DNA of 45,087 nucleotides, from assembly GCA_030066665.1 (NCBI GenBank), contig JASJBD010000015.1, positions 1 through 45,087 on the forward strand, in the 5' to 3' direction. The position numbers were made by a program, and so were the translations under genes. The first letter of the stretch is position 1. Each line of letters starts with the position of its first letter. Source of the DNA: Gammaproteobacteria bacterium. Lineage in GTDB: Bacteria; Pseudomonadota; Gammaproteobacteria; Steroidobacterales; GCA-2729495. Shown here in pieces: positions 9,433 to 18,100 of the stretch. The notes beneath the pieces are model-generated. The model did not search any database, was not told where the DNA came from, and saw only the letters and a list, made by a program, of their open reading frames with translations.

Positions 9433-10095
9433 CTACTCGAGGCCTCGCGGGAAACGGTCCCTGAGGGCTGCGGTCAGCGACATTGGCAGGTCGTCCGCGC
9501 GGCGATACTTGCGCATGAACATCCGCGTGAAAATGTAGCCCGGCATGCTGCTCATCTCCATCCACGGCCACCAGGCTGCCGCGGTCTGCCAGGTACCGAC
9601 GAAATCGGCGGATGTCAGGGAGCGATCTTGCAGCTCGCGCAGTGGCGTGACGAATTGTTGCGAGCTGCTGTCGCGACCTTCGCGATGATGCTCGACGACG
9701 GCGACGGCCTTTTCCTCTGTCACGAACCACGGCATCAGGTTCGACAATCGAGGCGGTGGCAACGCTTGTTCGACAAACGTGATCTCGTCAAGGTTTGTCG
9801 TAAATGGGTTGCGCCAGCGGCTGATGAAGCCATCCGTTTCCGCGTCCCGGAACAGCGACAGCTGCCGCGCCGAAATCCGCGCCGGATCGCCGTCGACGAG
9901 GTGGCTGATCATCACGCCTTCGACCTTGAATATCAGTCGCAGCGGTTCGAGGTCTCCCTGCACCGCGAAGGAATGGCCACCGAACCAGGTATACACACGT
10001 CGGTCGCCTGACAGATCAGATAGATCACCCAACAATTTCGCCAGCGCGTACCTACTGTCGGCAGTGGTCGCGAGGTCGAGCGACTCTACTGCCAT
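9433..10095 (-). CDS. DUF1838-like protein, shorter paralogue without export signal
   Basis: The 220-residue product aligns by eye with the middle of its downstream neighbour: YALAKLLGDLSDLSG matches the DNLHAW segment, YTWFGGHSFAVQGD matches IYSRFNGNIFAVIGD, and ISRWRNPFTTN matches IDAWHNPFTDE. It lacks the N-terminal twin-arginine segment, so either it stays in the cytoplasm or it is exported only as a partner of the other protein. The ATG at 10095 lies inside the end of the NAD(P)-binding protein gene (10-base overlap), which suggests translational coupling. It is shorter than the neighbour mostly at the ends. Function is unknown. Confidence 0.78.
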   Translation of the reverse strand: MAVESLDLATTADSRYALAKLLGDLSDLSGDRRVYTWFGGHSFAVQGDLEPLRLIFKVEGVMISHLVDGDPARISARQLSLFRDAETDGFISRWRNPFTTNLDEITFVEQALPPPRLSNLMPWFVTEEKAVAVVEHHREGRDSSSQQFVTPLRELQDRSLTSADFVGTWQTAAAWWPWMEMSSMPGYIFTRMFMRKYRRADDLPMSLTAALRDRFPRGLE

Positions 10096-10877
10096 GGTCT
10101 CAGCACGGTCGTATCGGCAGCGGCGAATGTCTTGCCAATGCTGCGTTCGTCGTCCATTGCTGCCACGATCAATTCCGCGAGGTCGACCCGATGGATGAAG
10201 CCGAGTGTCGTGCGGTTTTCGGTCAGGATTCCGGCGCCGGTTGGCGCACTGTCGTTCGCGCGCAGCCCGCCGGGCCGGATGATCGTGAACTCGAGCCCAC
10301 TGTCTCGCAGATAGTCTTCGGCCTGAGTTTTCAGCGGCAGCAGGTCACGTAGCGCAAACCGCGACAACAGGTTAGCGGCGTCATAGCTGTCGCCGGCGCC
10401 AATCGTCGAGATGAGGATCATGCGGTCAACGCCTGCGACCCGGGCGGCATCGACGATATTACGATTGCCGAGGAAATCCGGCGGAGGATCGCAACGCATA
10501 CAGCCGATGGTCGAGATAACTGCGCTGTACTCCGCGCCGGCTAGCGCCGCTCGGACGGCGCCCGGCTCGAGCGCATCGGCAACCACGAAACCCACGCCGA
10601 GCGGTTCGAGCAGACTGCGGTCCGAACTGGCGCGCACGGCCGCAGTGACCGGTTGGCCGCGGGCTCGCAGGAGCTTCGCAACTTCATAGCCGGTATTGCG
10701 TGTGGCACCGAAAATCAGCACGGGCCGGGCGTAGTCCGTGCCGGGCCCGGGCGCGCGCAGGTCGAAATGATCTTCGGGAATCGTGGCCCGCAGGCTGAGT
10801 GCGAGTCCGGCGACGGCCAGCACTGCAAGCCCCAGCAGGCCGAGCACGATTTTCACTAACGCCTTCAACAGGGCCAT
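10086..10877 (-). CDS. NAD(P)-binding Rossmann-fold protein (NmrA/atypical SDR), membrane-anchored
   Basis: I place the start at 10877 (263 residues) because GGAG stands six bases upstream; the open frame extends 12 codons further to 10913 without such a site. The N-terminus is one hydrophobic helix (ALVKIVLGLLGLAVLAVAGLALS) that would anchor the protein in the inner membrane. It is followed by a Rossmann fold: VLIFGATRNTGYEVAKLL is the nucleotide-binding loop, VVADALEPG the acidic turn, AVISTIG the fourth strand, and FTIIRPGGL a segment typical of NmrA-like and atypical short-chain dehydrogenases. The classical YxxxK pair is not obvious, so it may be a binding or isomerase-type member. It heads a minus-strand operon with the two DUF1838 genes. 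Confidence 0.85.
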   Translation of the reverse strand: MALLKALVKIVLGLLGLAVLAVAGLALSLRATIPEDHFDLRAPGPGTDYARPVLIFGATRNTGYEVAKLLRARGQPVTAAVRASSDRSLLEPLGVGFVVADALEPGAVRAALAGAEYSAVISTIGCMRCDPPPDFLGNRNIVDAARVAGVDRMILISTIGAGDSYDAANLLSRFALRDLLPLKTQAEDYLRDSGLEFTIIRPGGLRANDSAPTGAGILTENRTTLGFIHRVDLAELIVAAMDDERSIGKTFAAADTTVLRPWQ

Positions 10878-10883
10878 AATGTT

Positions 10884-10887
10884 CTCC
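10884..10887 (-). promoter_or_regulatory. Shine-Dalgarno GGAG that sets the start of the NAD(P)-binding protein
   Basis: On the minus strand GGAG is followed by six bases and then ATG at 10877-10875. The longer alternative start at 10913 has no comparable site, so this one decides the start. Confidence 0.55.
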
Positions 10888-10943
10888 GGGCCGCTCGGCA
10901 GCGCCCAACGCATAAGAAAACGTTATTCCACAGGGGTGAAATA

Positions 10944-12104
10944 ATGGCCGAAAACTCAAGCGGAGTCTTTCCCCGACCCACTCATGATGAAGCCGCCCGC
11001 CAACGCTACGCGATGGGGTTGCGCGCGTACCTGTTCGGACCGTTGCGCGAGGCGGTCGGCCGCGCTTTTTACGCGAAGGTCGCGCCGGAATACGAAGCCC
11101 GCGAAGGTCGTCCGCTGGAGGACCGTCGCGAAGCCCGCAGGGAAATTCTCAAGCTGCCGAGCTACCAGTACTTTTCCGACCTGCATCGCGTCAGCCAAGA
11201 CATGATCTGGAACAGCGTGATCGACACGCTGGATCGCACGGAACAAAGTTTGCGTGATGCCTACCGCGAGCTGGGCGACGACTGCGACGGTTCGATCGAA
11301 CTGAATCCCGACCTGGAGATTCCCAACTACATCAGTGCGATCGATATCCACTGTATGCCGGGCAATTACCAGGCATCGTCCGGCGATGACGATGTGGTTG
11401 CCGGCGCGCTCTACGACCGCGGCGGGTTTCTTTACAGCCCCGGTGGCGGACCGCAGTGCGACGGTATGGGCCGAACCAGTCTCGGTTTCCTGAAGAAGCA
11501 CTACCCGGATATCGCACCCCGACGCATTCTCGACATGGGATGCGGCATCGGCGGGCCGACACTGGTCTATGTCGATGAATTTCCCGATGCCGAGGTCCAC
11601 GCGATCGACATTGGCGCCGCGATGCTCCGGTACGGCCATCTGCGTGCCGAGGCGATGGGTCGCCGGGTGCACTTCAGTCAGCAGCGGGCCGAGAATACGA
11701 ACTTCGACGACGGCAGTTTTGACCTGATCCTGTCGCACATCATGTTCCATGAAACCTCGGCCAAGGCCGTGCAGCCGATCCTGACCGAATGCCGCCGGCT
11801 GCTCGCACCGGGCGGTGTCATGCTGCACCTGGATTTGCCGAAGCCGGATCTGTTGCCCGATGTCTATACGAAAATCATTTTCGACGGCGATGCCTTCTAT
11901 AACAATGAGCCGTTCTGGATGCGCATGCACGACCTCGACTGGCCGGGCATGCTCGAGCAGGCCGGTTTCGCGGCGGATCGGATCGTCGCGGGAATCGCAC
12001 CCGTCAGCATGTTCATCCCGCCGACGCGTGACAATCCGTCCGGCGACTGGCGGCCGGGCAGAATGGCGCTGTCTGCAATTGCTGCTTCGCTGGAGGAGTC
12101 GTGA
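10944..12104 (+). CDS. SAM-dependent class I methyltransferase with unassigned N-terminal domain
   Basis: The 386-residue product is preceded by AGGGGTGA at suitable spacing from the ATG. The C-terminal half is a class I methyltransferase: RRILDMGCGIGGPT is motif I (SAM binding, about residues 190-203), VHAIDIG holds the acidic residue that binds the ribose, FDLILSHIMFHE is the motif IV region and LLAPGGVMLHLDLP is post-motif III. The first 180 or so residues are not a family I recognise; they are helical and charged and may bind the substrate. The gene is divergent from the NAD(P)-binding protein operon, and its stop overlaps the start of the next gene by four bases (GTGA). The substrate is unknown; a small-molecule target is more likely than RNA or DNA, given the absence of base-specific motifs. 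Confidence 0.88.
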   Translation: MAENSSGVFPRPTHDEAARQRYAMGLRAYLFGPLREAVGRAFYAKVAPEYEAREGRPLEDRREARREILKLPSYQYFSDLHRVSQDMIWNSVIDTLDRTEQSLRDAYRELGDDCDGSIELNPDLEIPNYISAIDIHCMPGNYQASSGDDDVVAGALYDRGGFLYSPGGGPQCDGMGRTSLGFLKKHYPDIAPRRILDMGCGIGGPTLVYVDEFPDAEVHAIDIGAAMLRYGHLRAEAMGRRVHFSQQRAENTNFDDGSFDLILSHIMFHETSAKAVQPILTECRRLLAPGGVMLHLDLPKPDLLPDVYTKIIFDGDAFYNNEPFWMRMHDLDWPGMLEQAGFAADRIVAGIAPVSMFIPPTRDNPSGDWRPGRMALSAIAASLEES

Positions 12105-12421
12105 GTATCGAACGCGCCGTGAAGGGCAAACGTCCGGTCTTCGTTGCCGGCGATCCTGACGAGAATATCAATCGCCTGCTGGCAATGGTGTCGGCCCTCG
12201 GTGCCGAGATTGCCGTGCTGCGCGATCGGCAACGCACACTGGAGCAGTTGTTGGCGCAGCGCGGCAGTATCACGCTGGCCGACATCGAAGAATTCCAGCC
12301 TGACTACGAAGATCTGGCCGAGCGCAGTCACTGGCAAGCGGAGTTTCTCCGCCGGATTCACCAGGTATTCGAGCGGGAGGCGGACGCCGAAGCCGGCGCG
12401 GCAGCGGACGGGACGGATTAG
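12101..12421 (+). CDS. Small coiled-coil hypothetical protein coupled to the methyltransferase
   Basis: The 106-residue product starts at GTG inside the stop region of the methyltransferase gene (GTGA overlap), a classic coupling arrangement that supports both the gene and its start. Residues about 23-50 (NINRLLAMVSALGAEIAVLRDRQRTLEQLL) form a heptad-like helix, so dimerisation or binding to the methyltransferase is plausible. The rest is acidic and soluble, with an Ala/Asp-rich tail. No signal peptide or membrane helix is present. I do not recognise the family. The tight linkage suggests an accessory role for the methyltransferase. Confidence 0.78.
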   Translation: MSIERAVKGKRPVFVAGDPDENINRLLAMVSALGAEIAVLRDRQRTLEQLLAQRGSITLADIEEFQPDYEDLAERSHWQAEFLRRIHQVFEREADAEAGAAADGTD

Positions 12422-12512
12422 ACTTCCGTCACGGATTATGTGAACTGCGGTCGGCTTTTCGCCGCGGGTCTGTGTGACAATCGCCCCTGTATGAGCGGGT
12501 AGGTATGTCGCG

Positions 12513-15104
12513 ATGCCGAAGGGACTCGTCCATCACGTTGTTGTCAGGAAGGCGCTGCTCCTTTTCTTACTGACGCTGCTCGCTGCCTGTGGCGGCGGCG
12601 GGGGCGGCGGTGGCACGAGCCCGGCTCAGCCGGCCGCGCCGGCGCCGGTCAATATCAATATCGATGACGCCAATGTCACCGAGGGTGACAGTGGCCAGGT
12701 GAATCTGACCTTTACCGTGACGCTGTCGGCCGCCGCCGGCGCGGATGTATCAGTGGATTACGCGACCAGTTCGGGCACCGCGACGCAGGGGACCGATTTC
12801 GTCGCCACCAACGGCACCGCGAATTTCACCGCCGGCATGACCAGTCAGCCCGTCAGCGTGCCGGTCATCGGTGACAGCGATGACGAAGGCAATGAGACTC
12901 TCAGCATCGCGCTGTCGAATGTAACCGGCGATGCGACGATCGCCGACGGCACGGGAACCGGCACGATCGTCGATGATGATGGTAGCCCGCTGGTTGGTTT
13001 GAACCAGCGTCCGAGCAATACCACCTGCGTGGCGCCACCGCGCCCGACCGCCGGTGCCAGTGTCGCGATCGAAAACCCGTACCCGGCCTCGCCGGGATTC
13101 AGCTCGATCACCAAGATACTCCAGGCGCCGGGCGACGGCTCGCGCTGGTTTGTCGTCGAGCGGGTGGGCCGTGTGCGGGTATTCAATGTTGCCGATCCCG
13201 GTAATCCAGCAACCTACCTGGATATTTCGGGCCAGGTTCGCAGCGGTGGCGAAGAAGGCCTGCTCGGCATGGCCTTCCATCCAGATTTCCCGGCCACGCC
13301 GGAAATATATCTTTCCTACATTGCCGGCACGAGCTCGACGCGCCACTCGCGCATATCACGATTCATCCTCGATAACACGAACGCGCCGGTCAACGTGACG
13401 GAGCAGATTCTGCTGACCGTTGACCAGTTCCAGGGCAATCACAACGGCGGCGACATTGCATTCGGTCCCGATAACTACCTGTACATTGGTCTTGGAGACG
13501 GCGGCGGTGGTGGCGACCCGCAGGAAACCGGGCAAAACACGACCAACCTGTTGGGTTCGATGTTGCGCATCGATGTCCTCGGCGTGGCGTTTCCGATGCC
13601 GGCCTACATGATTCCGCCGGACAATCCGTTTGCTGCCGGGAACCCGAACAAGTGCGGGCCCACGTTGGTGAACGGCAACAACTGTCCCGAGATCTATGCC
13701 TGGGGATTGCGTAATCCCTGGCGCTGGAGTTTCGACGAGCCGACCGGGATGCTGTGGCTGGGTGATGTCGGCCAGGGGGCCTGGGAAGAGGTCGACATTA
13801 TCGAGCGCGGTGGCAATTACGGTTGGGATTGCCGCGAAGGTGCGCACCCGTTCGAGGGGAATGGTTGCCCGCCGCCGGCCGCGTTGATCGACCCGGTGAG
13901 CGAATACCCCCACACCAACGGCAACGTGTCGATTACGGGCGGGTATGTCTATCGTGGCAACGCAATCCCCGGCCTGTTCGGCCGATATGTATTCGCGGAC
14001 TACGCGTCCGGCCGAATCTGGGCGCTGCAGGATGATGGTCAGGGCGGCTACAGCAACGAGTTGCTTGTGAACGCGCCATACACCATCTCGGCATTCGCGC
14101 TGGGTGAGGACGGCGAACTCTATTTCGCGGATTTCTCGAACCAGCTGATACGGCGGTTGATACCGGCTGGTCCCGGTAACCCGGACACGATACCGGACAA
14201 CCTGGTCGATACCGGCTGTGTCGATACCAATGACCCGACCCAACCGGCCGCCGGTCTCGTGCCCTATACCATCAATGCACCGTTCTGGTCCGATGCGGCG
14301 GTGAAGCCCCGCTGGATGGCGTTACCCGACGGCAGCACGATCGACATCGACGCAAGCGATGATTTCGTGTTTCCGAATGGTTCAGTGTTGGTCAAGAATT
14401 TTGAACTCGGCGGGCAGTTGATCGAAACGCGACTGCTGATGCGTCATCCGGATGGCGTGTGGGCGGGCTACACGTATGAATGGAACGACACGGTGACTGC
14501 GGCGACCCGTGTCAGGGGCGGCAAGACGCGCATGGTCAACGGCCAGGAATGGATCTATCCCAGTGAAGGCGAATGCATGCAGTGTCACACCAGCGCTGCG
14601 GGCTTCAGCCTCGGGCCTGAAATCGCGCAGCTGAATGGTGACCTGACCTATCCGTCCACGGGCATCACCGCAAACCAGCTCGATACGCTGGATCACATCA
14701 TGATGTTCACCAATCCGTTGCCGGGACCTGCATCGAGCTTGCCGGCGTTGGCGGACCCGACCAATGCTGGCGCGTCTCTGGCAGATCGCGCGCGTGCCTA
14801 TCTGCACTCCAACTGTGCGGGATGCCATCGCCCGAACGGACCCACGCCGTCGACGATGGACTGGCTTTATACGACCGCGCTGTCGGCAACCAATGCCTGC
14901 GATGTCACGCCGTCAGGTTTCGATCTTGACATCGGCCCGAACGCCCGGCTGATCGCACCTGGCAACGCCGGTAACTCGGTGATTCCGGGACGCATGGATC
15001 GGCGTGACGTGCACGGCATGCCGCCGCTGGGCTCGAACCTGGTCGACTCGGCGGGTGTTGGCTTGATTAATGGCTGGATCGGTAGCTTGTCGAACTGCAA
15101 TTAG
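12513..15104 (+). CDS. Lipoprotein: Calx-beta + PQQ-type sugar dehydrogenase propeller + two CxxCH haem motifs
   Basis: The 863-residue product has a lipoprotein signal: a hydrophobic stretch ends in LAAC with Cys26 as the lipid site, followed by a run of glycines. Residues about 45-150 are a Calx-beta domain (VTEGDSGQVNLTFTVTLS). Residues about 185-560 form a glucose/sorbosone-dehydrogenase-type beta propeller (HNGGDIAFGPDNYLYIGLGD, then EIYAWGLRNPWRWSFD, GNYGWDCREG). The C-terminal part has CMQCH at 688-692 and CAGCH at 768-772, both c-type haem-binding motifs; it resembles the HNE_0200-type C-terminal region found next to such propellers. Expected role: oxidation of a sugar or alcohol on the cell surface or in the periplasm, with electrons passed to the fused haem domain. 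Substrate and cofactor use are unproven. Confidence 0.9.
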   Translation: MPKGLVHHVVVRKALLLFLLTLLAACGGGGGGGGTSPAQPAAPAPVNINIDDANVTEGDSGQVNLTFTVTLSAAAGADVSVDYATSSGTATQGTDFVATNGTANFTAGMTSQPVSVPVIGDSDDEGNETLSIALSNVTGDATIADGTGTGTIVDDDGSPLVGLNQRPSNTTCVAPPRPTAGASVAIENPYPASPGFSSITKILQAPGDGSRWFVVERVGRVRVFNVADPGNPATYLDISGQVRSGGEEGLLGMAFHPDFPATPEIYLSYIAGTSSTRHSRISRFILDNTNAPVNVTEQILLTVDQFQGNHNGGDIAFGPDNYLYIGLGDGGGGGDPQETGQNTTNLLGSMLRIDVLGVAFPMPAYMIPPDNPFAAGNPNKCGPTLVNGNNCPEIYAWGLRNPWRWSFDEPTGMLWLGDVGQGAWEEVDIIERGGNYGWDCREGAHPFEGNGCPPPAALIDPVSEYPHTNGNVSITGGYVYRGNAIPGLFGRYVFADYASGRIWALQDDGQGGYSNELLVNAPYTISAFALGEDGELYFADFSNQLIRRLIPAGPGNPDTIPDNLVDTGCVDTNDPTQPAAGLVPYTINAPFWSDAAVKPRWMALPDGSTIDIDASDDFVFPNGSVLVKNFELGGQLIETRLLMRHPDGVWAGYTYEWNDTVTAATRVRGGKTRMVNGQEWIYPSEGECMQCHTSAAGFSLGPEIAQLNGDLTYPSTGITANQLDTLDHIMMFTNPLPGPASSLPALADPTNAGASLADRARAYLHSNCAGCHRPNGPTPSTMDWLYTTALSATNACDVTPSGFDLDIGPNARLIAPGNAGNSVIPGRMDRRDVHGMPPLGSNLVDSAGVGLINGWIGSLSNCN

Positions 15105-15118
15105 TCGTCGACTATACT
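15090..15118 (+). promoter_or_regulatory. Possible sigma-70 promoter for the beta-helix/protease operon
   Basis: TATACT at 15113-15118 matches the -10 consensus in five of six positions. The hexamer 17 bases upstream, TCGAAC, is a weak -35 (three of six). It lies between the lipoprotein stop and the first gene of the operon, where a promoter would be expected. The call rests mainly on the -10 box. Confidence 0.28.
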
Positions 15119-15155
15119 CCCCGTTAACAAAAGAAATAAGAGGGCGGGCAAACCA

Positions 15156-15188
15156 ATGCAGCCAGTTTTCCGCTGCCGCAAGCCGTGA
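15156..15188 (+). CDS. Possible leader peptide of 10 codons overlapping the start of the 1390-residue protein
   Basis: ATG at 15156 opens a ten-codon frame (MQPVFRCRKP) whose TGA at 15186-15188 overlaps the GTG start of the next gene as GTGA. AGAGGG at 15140-15145 stands ten bases before the ATG, a better ribosome site than anything directly before the GTG. Translation of the leader could deliver ribosomes to the large gene. It may be chance; the reading frame is too short to test by composition. Confidence 0.3.
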   Translation: MQPVFRCRKP

Positions 15189-18100
15189 GTACTCGTCTGC
15201 GCGTTCTACGCGATCACGAGGTACAACTGAGCGATTCCGAGCAACGTAAATGGCGTGAATTTGCCGCCGAACAGTCGAATTGTAGCGTCGACGAGTTGAG
15301 CATTGTCTTCGCGTCCCGGCCACCGTACCTCCAATCACGACCGACCTCTCGAGAGGAAAGCCATGGCCTCCTCTTTCAGCTCCGTTACGTGGCGCAAGAA
15401 CCCGTCGCGGAGAGTAGCTGGTGGTATGCCGCTGCAACAGAACCGGACCATGATCTATCTGTGTGGTGCCTTGGCGTGTACAAGAGCGACAAGACAGTCT
15501 TTCATGTGAGGCCGCTTATCAACCGTAGGGAGTTCAAGGCGGCTCTGAGGTATCGGGTTGTTGATGTCGCCGAGGATACGGTAGCCGACTACCTGCGGAC
15601 ATTTGCCGATTTCGCATCAGTCACGGATGGCGGTCTACGGACGACGCCGTTGCTCGTTGAGGATGTCGAGGACGTTGATTTCTATTCGCCACTCAATGAG
15701 CTGGAGGTGCGGGAGATTAGTGATCGGGTTACCGATTACAGACTTTCTCCCCCGGAGGAGACCACAAATGGGTTTGCCATTACGGCGAACGCCTTGGTCG
15801 GGGATCAGGTAAGACGTGTCCGCTACGACGTATACATGCGTAGCGTCGAGGGCCTCGACCAAGAATCGATTGTGCCGAACGACATTCACGTGGAGCTCAT
15901 TGATGATGCTCCGCCGATCTCCGGTCTCCCGGGAAATCGTCACAGGAATCTTGAATCCAGGCCGACGCCGGCGGAAGGAAGAATCTGCTTCCAACCAGAT
16001 GCGTCCGGTTGGACCCGAGTCGAACCACGCATTGCCGACGCGATCGTCCAAGACATCAACAGGCAGGTAGTGCCGTTGGTCTTGTGTGACGACTCAACCG
16101 TCGTCTTTCGAAAACCATTGCCATTCTACGGACTGGATCTGATCGAGGTCCGGGCTTGCATTCAGAATGGTGAGCACACCAATCGATTTTTCGTCTGGGA
16201 GCCTGGATTGGCAGCGTCGCTCGACACTCGCGGCCACCTGGTCACAGCGTTGAGTCAACACCTGCACGAGACTCGCGGCTGGACCCTTGAGTCTGGCAAA
16301 GACGCCGGCGAATACCTGAAATTTTTCGTCGACCACGACGAACTGTCCTTGCGCACAAAAAAGGAGTCGATAACAGGGCGTTATAAAGTCCTTTGTAGTC
16401 GTGATGACGCTGCCTTGCAAGCGATCGATCCCGCGACGGTCAGAATTCATCCGGACGCCGTTGAAAATGCAGGCTGGAGCGGTGACAAGACAGCGGACGA
16501 CTTTCTCAATGCAATAACCGAACCAATCGTCAGGGAAAACGACATCGGCGGTTATACCGCAGTGGCGGTGGTGTTTTGCGATAGCAAGCTCGTCTTGCTT
16601 AAGGTCGCCATCGATCCGAAGGGACAGATCACAATCGAGCGACATGGGCAGCTCCTCGAGTGGTCGCCGGCACGAGGCGCGAAAGACTTTTTTGATGCTC
16701 ACGGATCGGCACGTCCGCCAGCCATCGGTTTTGCGCAGGAAAGCAGGCTGGCACTGGTTAATAGCGGTGATCTGATTGCTGAGACCCTCAGTTCGTCGAC
16801 AAGCGAAGGCCGACGCAACGTGGCTGTCCGAGGCAAGACAATTTGCGGACCGCTGGAAATCGTTGGACAAGAATACATTTCCCTGGTTTTCGAGGACTGC
16901 CGGTTTCGTAACCAGGCGCGGTTTTCACACGTAAACTGCTCGGCGGACCTTGAAATCCGCAACAGCGTGTTCGAGCGAGGTCTGGAGTTTTCGAACGTAA
17001 CTCTGCGAGGCCGATTGAGTCTGGAAAACGTTGCTGTGTGCGGACGAATCCCGGTGCCGGCGACTATCAAAACACCGTTCCGTCCCGACTTTAAGGGTAT
17101 GGTTCTGGCGAACGTCAGCGTGCGGAATGTTTCGCTAATTGACGTCAGCCTGTTCGCCGGGTTGTTGGCGCCCAATCTACAGGTTCAGGGCGACGTGGTA
17201 TTGCAGGGTCTGCAATCAATGGACAGTGTTGATCTCGAATCTGGCGATATCGAGAATCGCCTCGAGATCACCACGATGTACCTGGCAAAGCCAAGCTATA
17301 TTCACGGCGATCTCACCCTCGACAACACCAGTGCGAAGAGCATCGGGATATCTGCGATCAATGTCGCCGGCTCCCTAAGACTCATTAGCACTATTGTGGA
17401 GCAGTACATTGATGCTTCAGGGGGCACATGGGGCGCTGCGGACGACGGCACATCTGAAAAGGTTCTACCGCTGAAGATTGGCCATTTTCCATACCCCGCG
17501 AAGAAGTCCAAAGGCACAGCGGGTGAATTGAATCTATACGGGACGATCATCGAAAGGAATCATCTGGCGCTGCAGAACATTGATATCGCGGGCGATCTGC
17601 AAGCTAACTTCGTTCGCGTAGGTACCGGCGTCTTTCTGGAGCCACACGATGACAATGACGAGCGAAACAGAATCGGCGGAGACGTCGACATCGGTGGGTC
17701 GGAGGTACCGCAGCTAATTCGCATTCGCTGCACCGATATTGACGGAAATCTCACAGCACGGGGCCTGAACGCAGGCGAATTCCGTATGGTCGGTAGCGTT
17801 TTTGACGGGAAGTCACCGCAGCGACCCGATGATTGCGCAACTCCGATCAACTGTCCGCTGCGGGTCGGTGGAGGGGTGTATCTCCCAGACGCAAGAGTAG
17901 CCGGTGAAATCTATGTGCTCGGCGTGTCGGCGGACAAATCGCTGAACCTGCGGCATGCGACTATCGGAGGCGATCTGACGTTATCGCTGGATTGCGAAGA
18001 AGCGTACGAGCGTGGTCTGCTGCGGCCACGCGATGCGAGGGAGGGCCGATTGACGTCGAATTTTCCTGACGGCGTCAAACTGCGCAAATCCACTGTATCC

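Noticed and set aside
10956-11930. Minus-strand open frame of 324 codons opposite the methyltransferase
   Set aside because: The plus strand carries clear SAM-binding motifs; the reverse frame shows no recognisable domain.
12439-12454. TGTGA-N6 sequence before the lipoprotein gene as a CRP site
   Set aside because: Only the left half site matches; the right half (GTCGG) does not.
12445-12466. GC-rich stem as a terminator after the coiled-coil gene
   Set aside because: The pairing is short, and the T run falls in the loop instead of after the stem.
12589-12615. Glycine-codon run as a phase-variable repeat
   Set aside because: The units are mixed GGC/GGG/GGT codons just after a lipobox Cys, a usual flexible linker; no uniform repeat that would slip.
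13356-14243. Minus-strand open frame of 295 codons opposite the sugar dehydrogenase propeller
   Set aside because: Shadow of a strongly supported gene; no motifs of its own.
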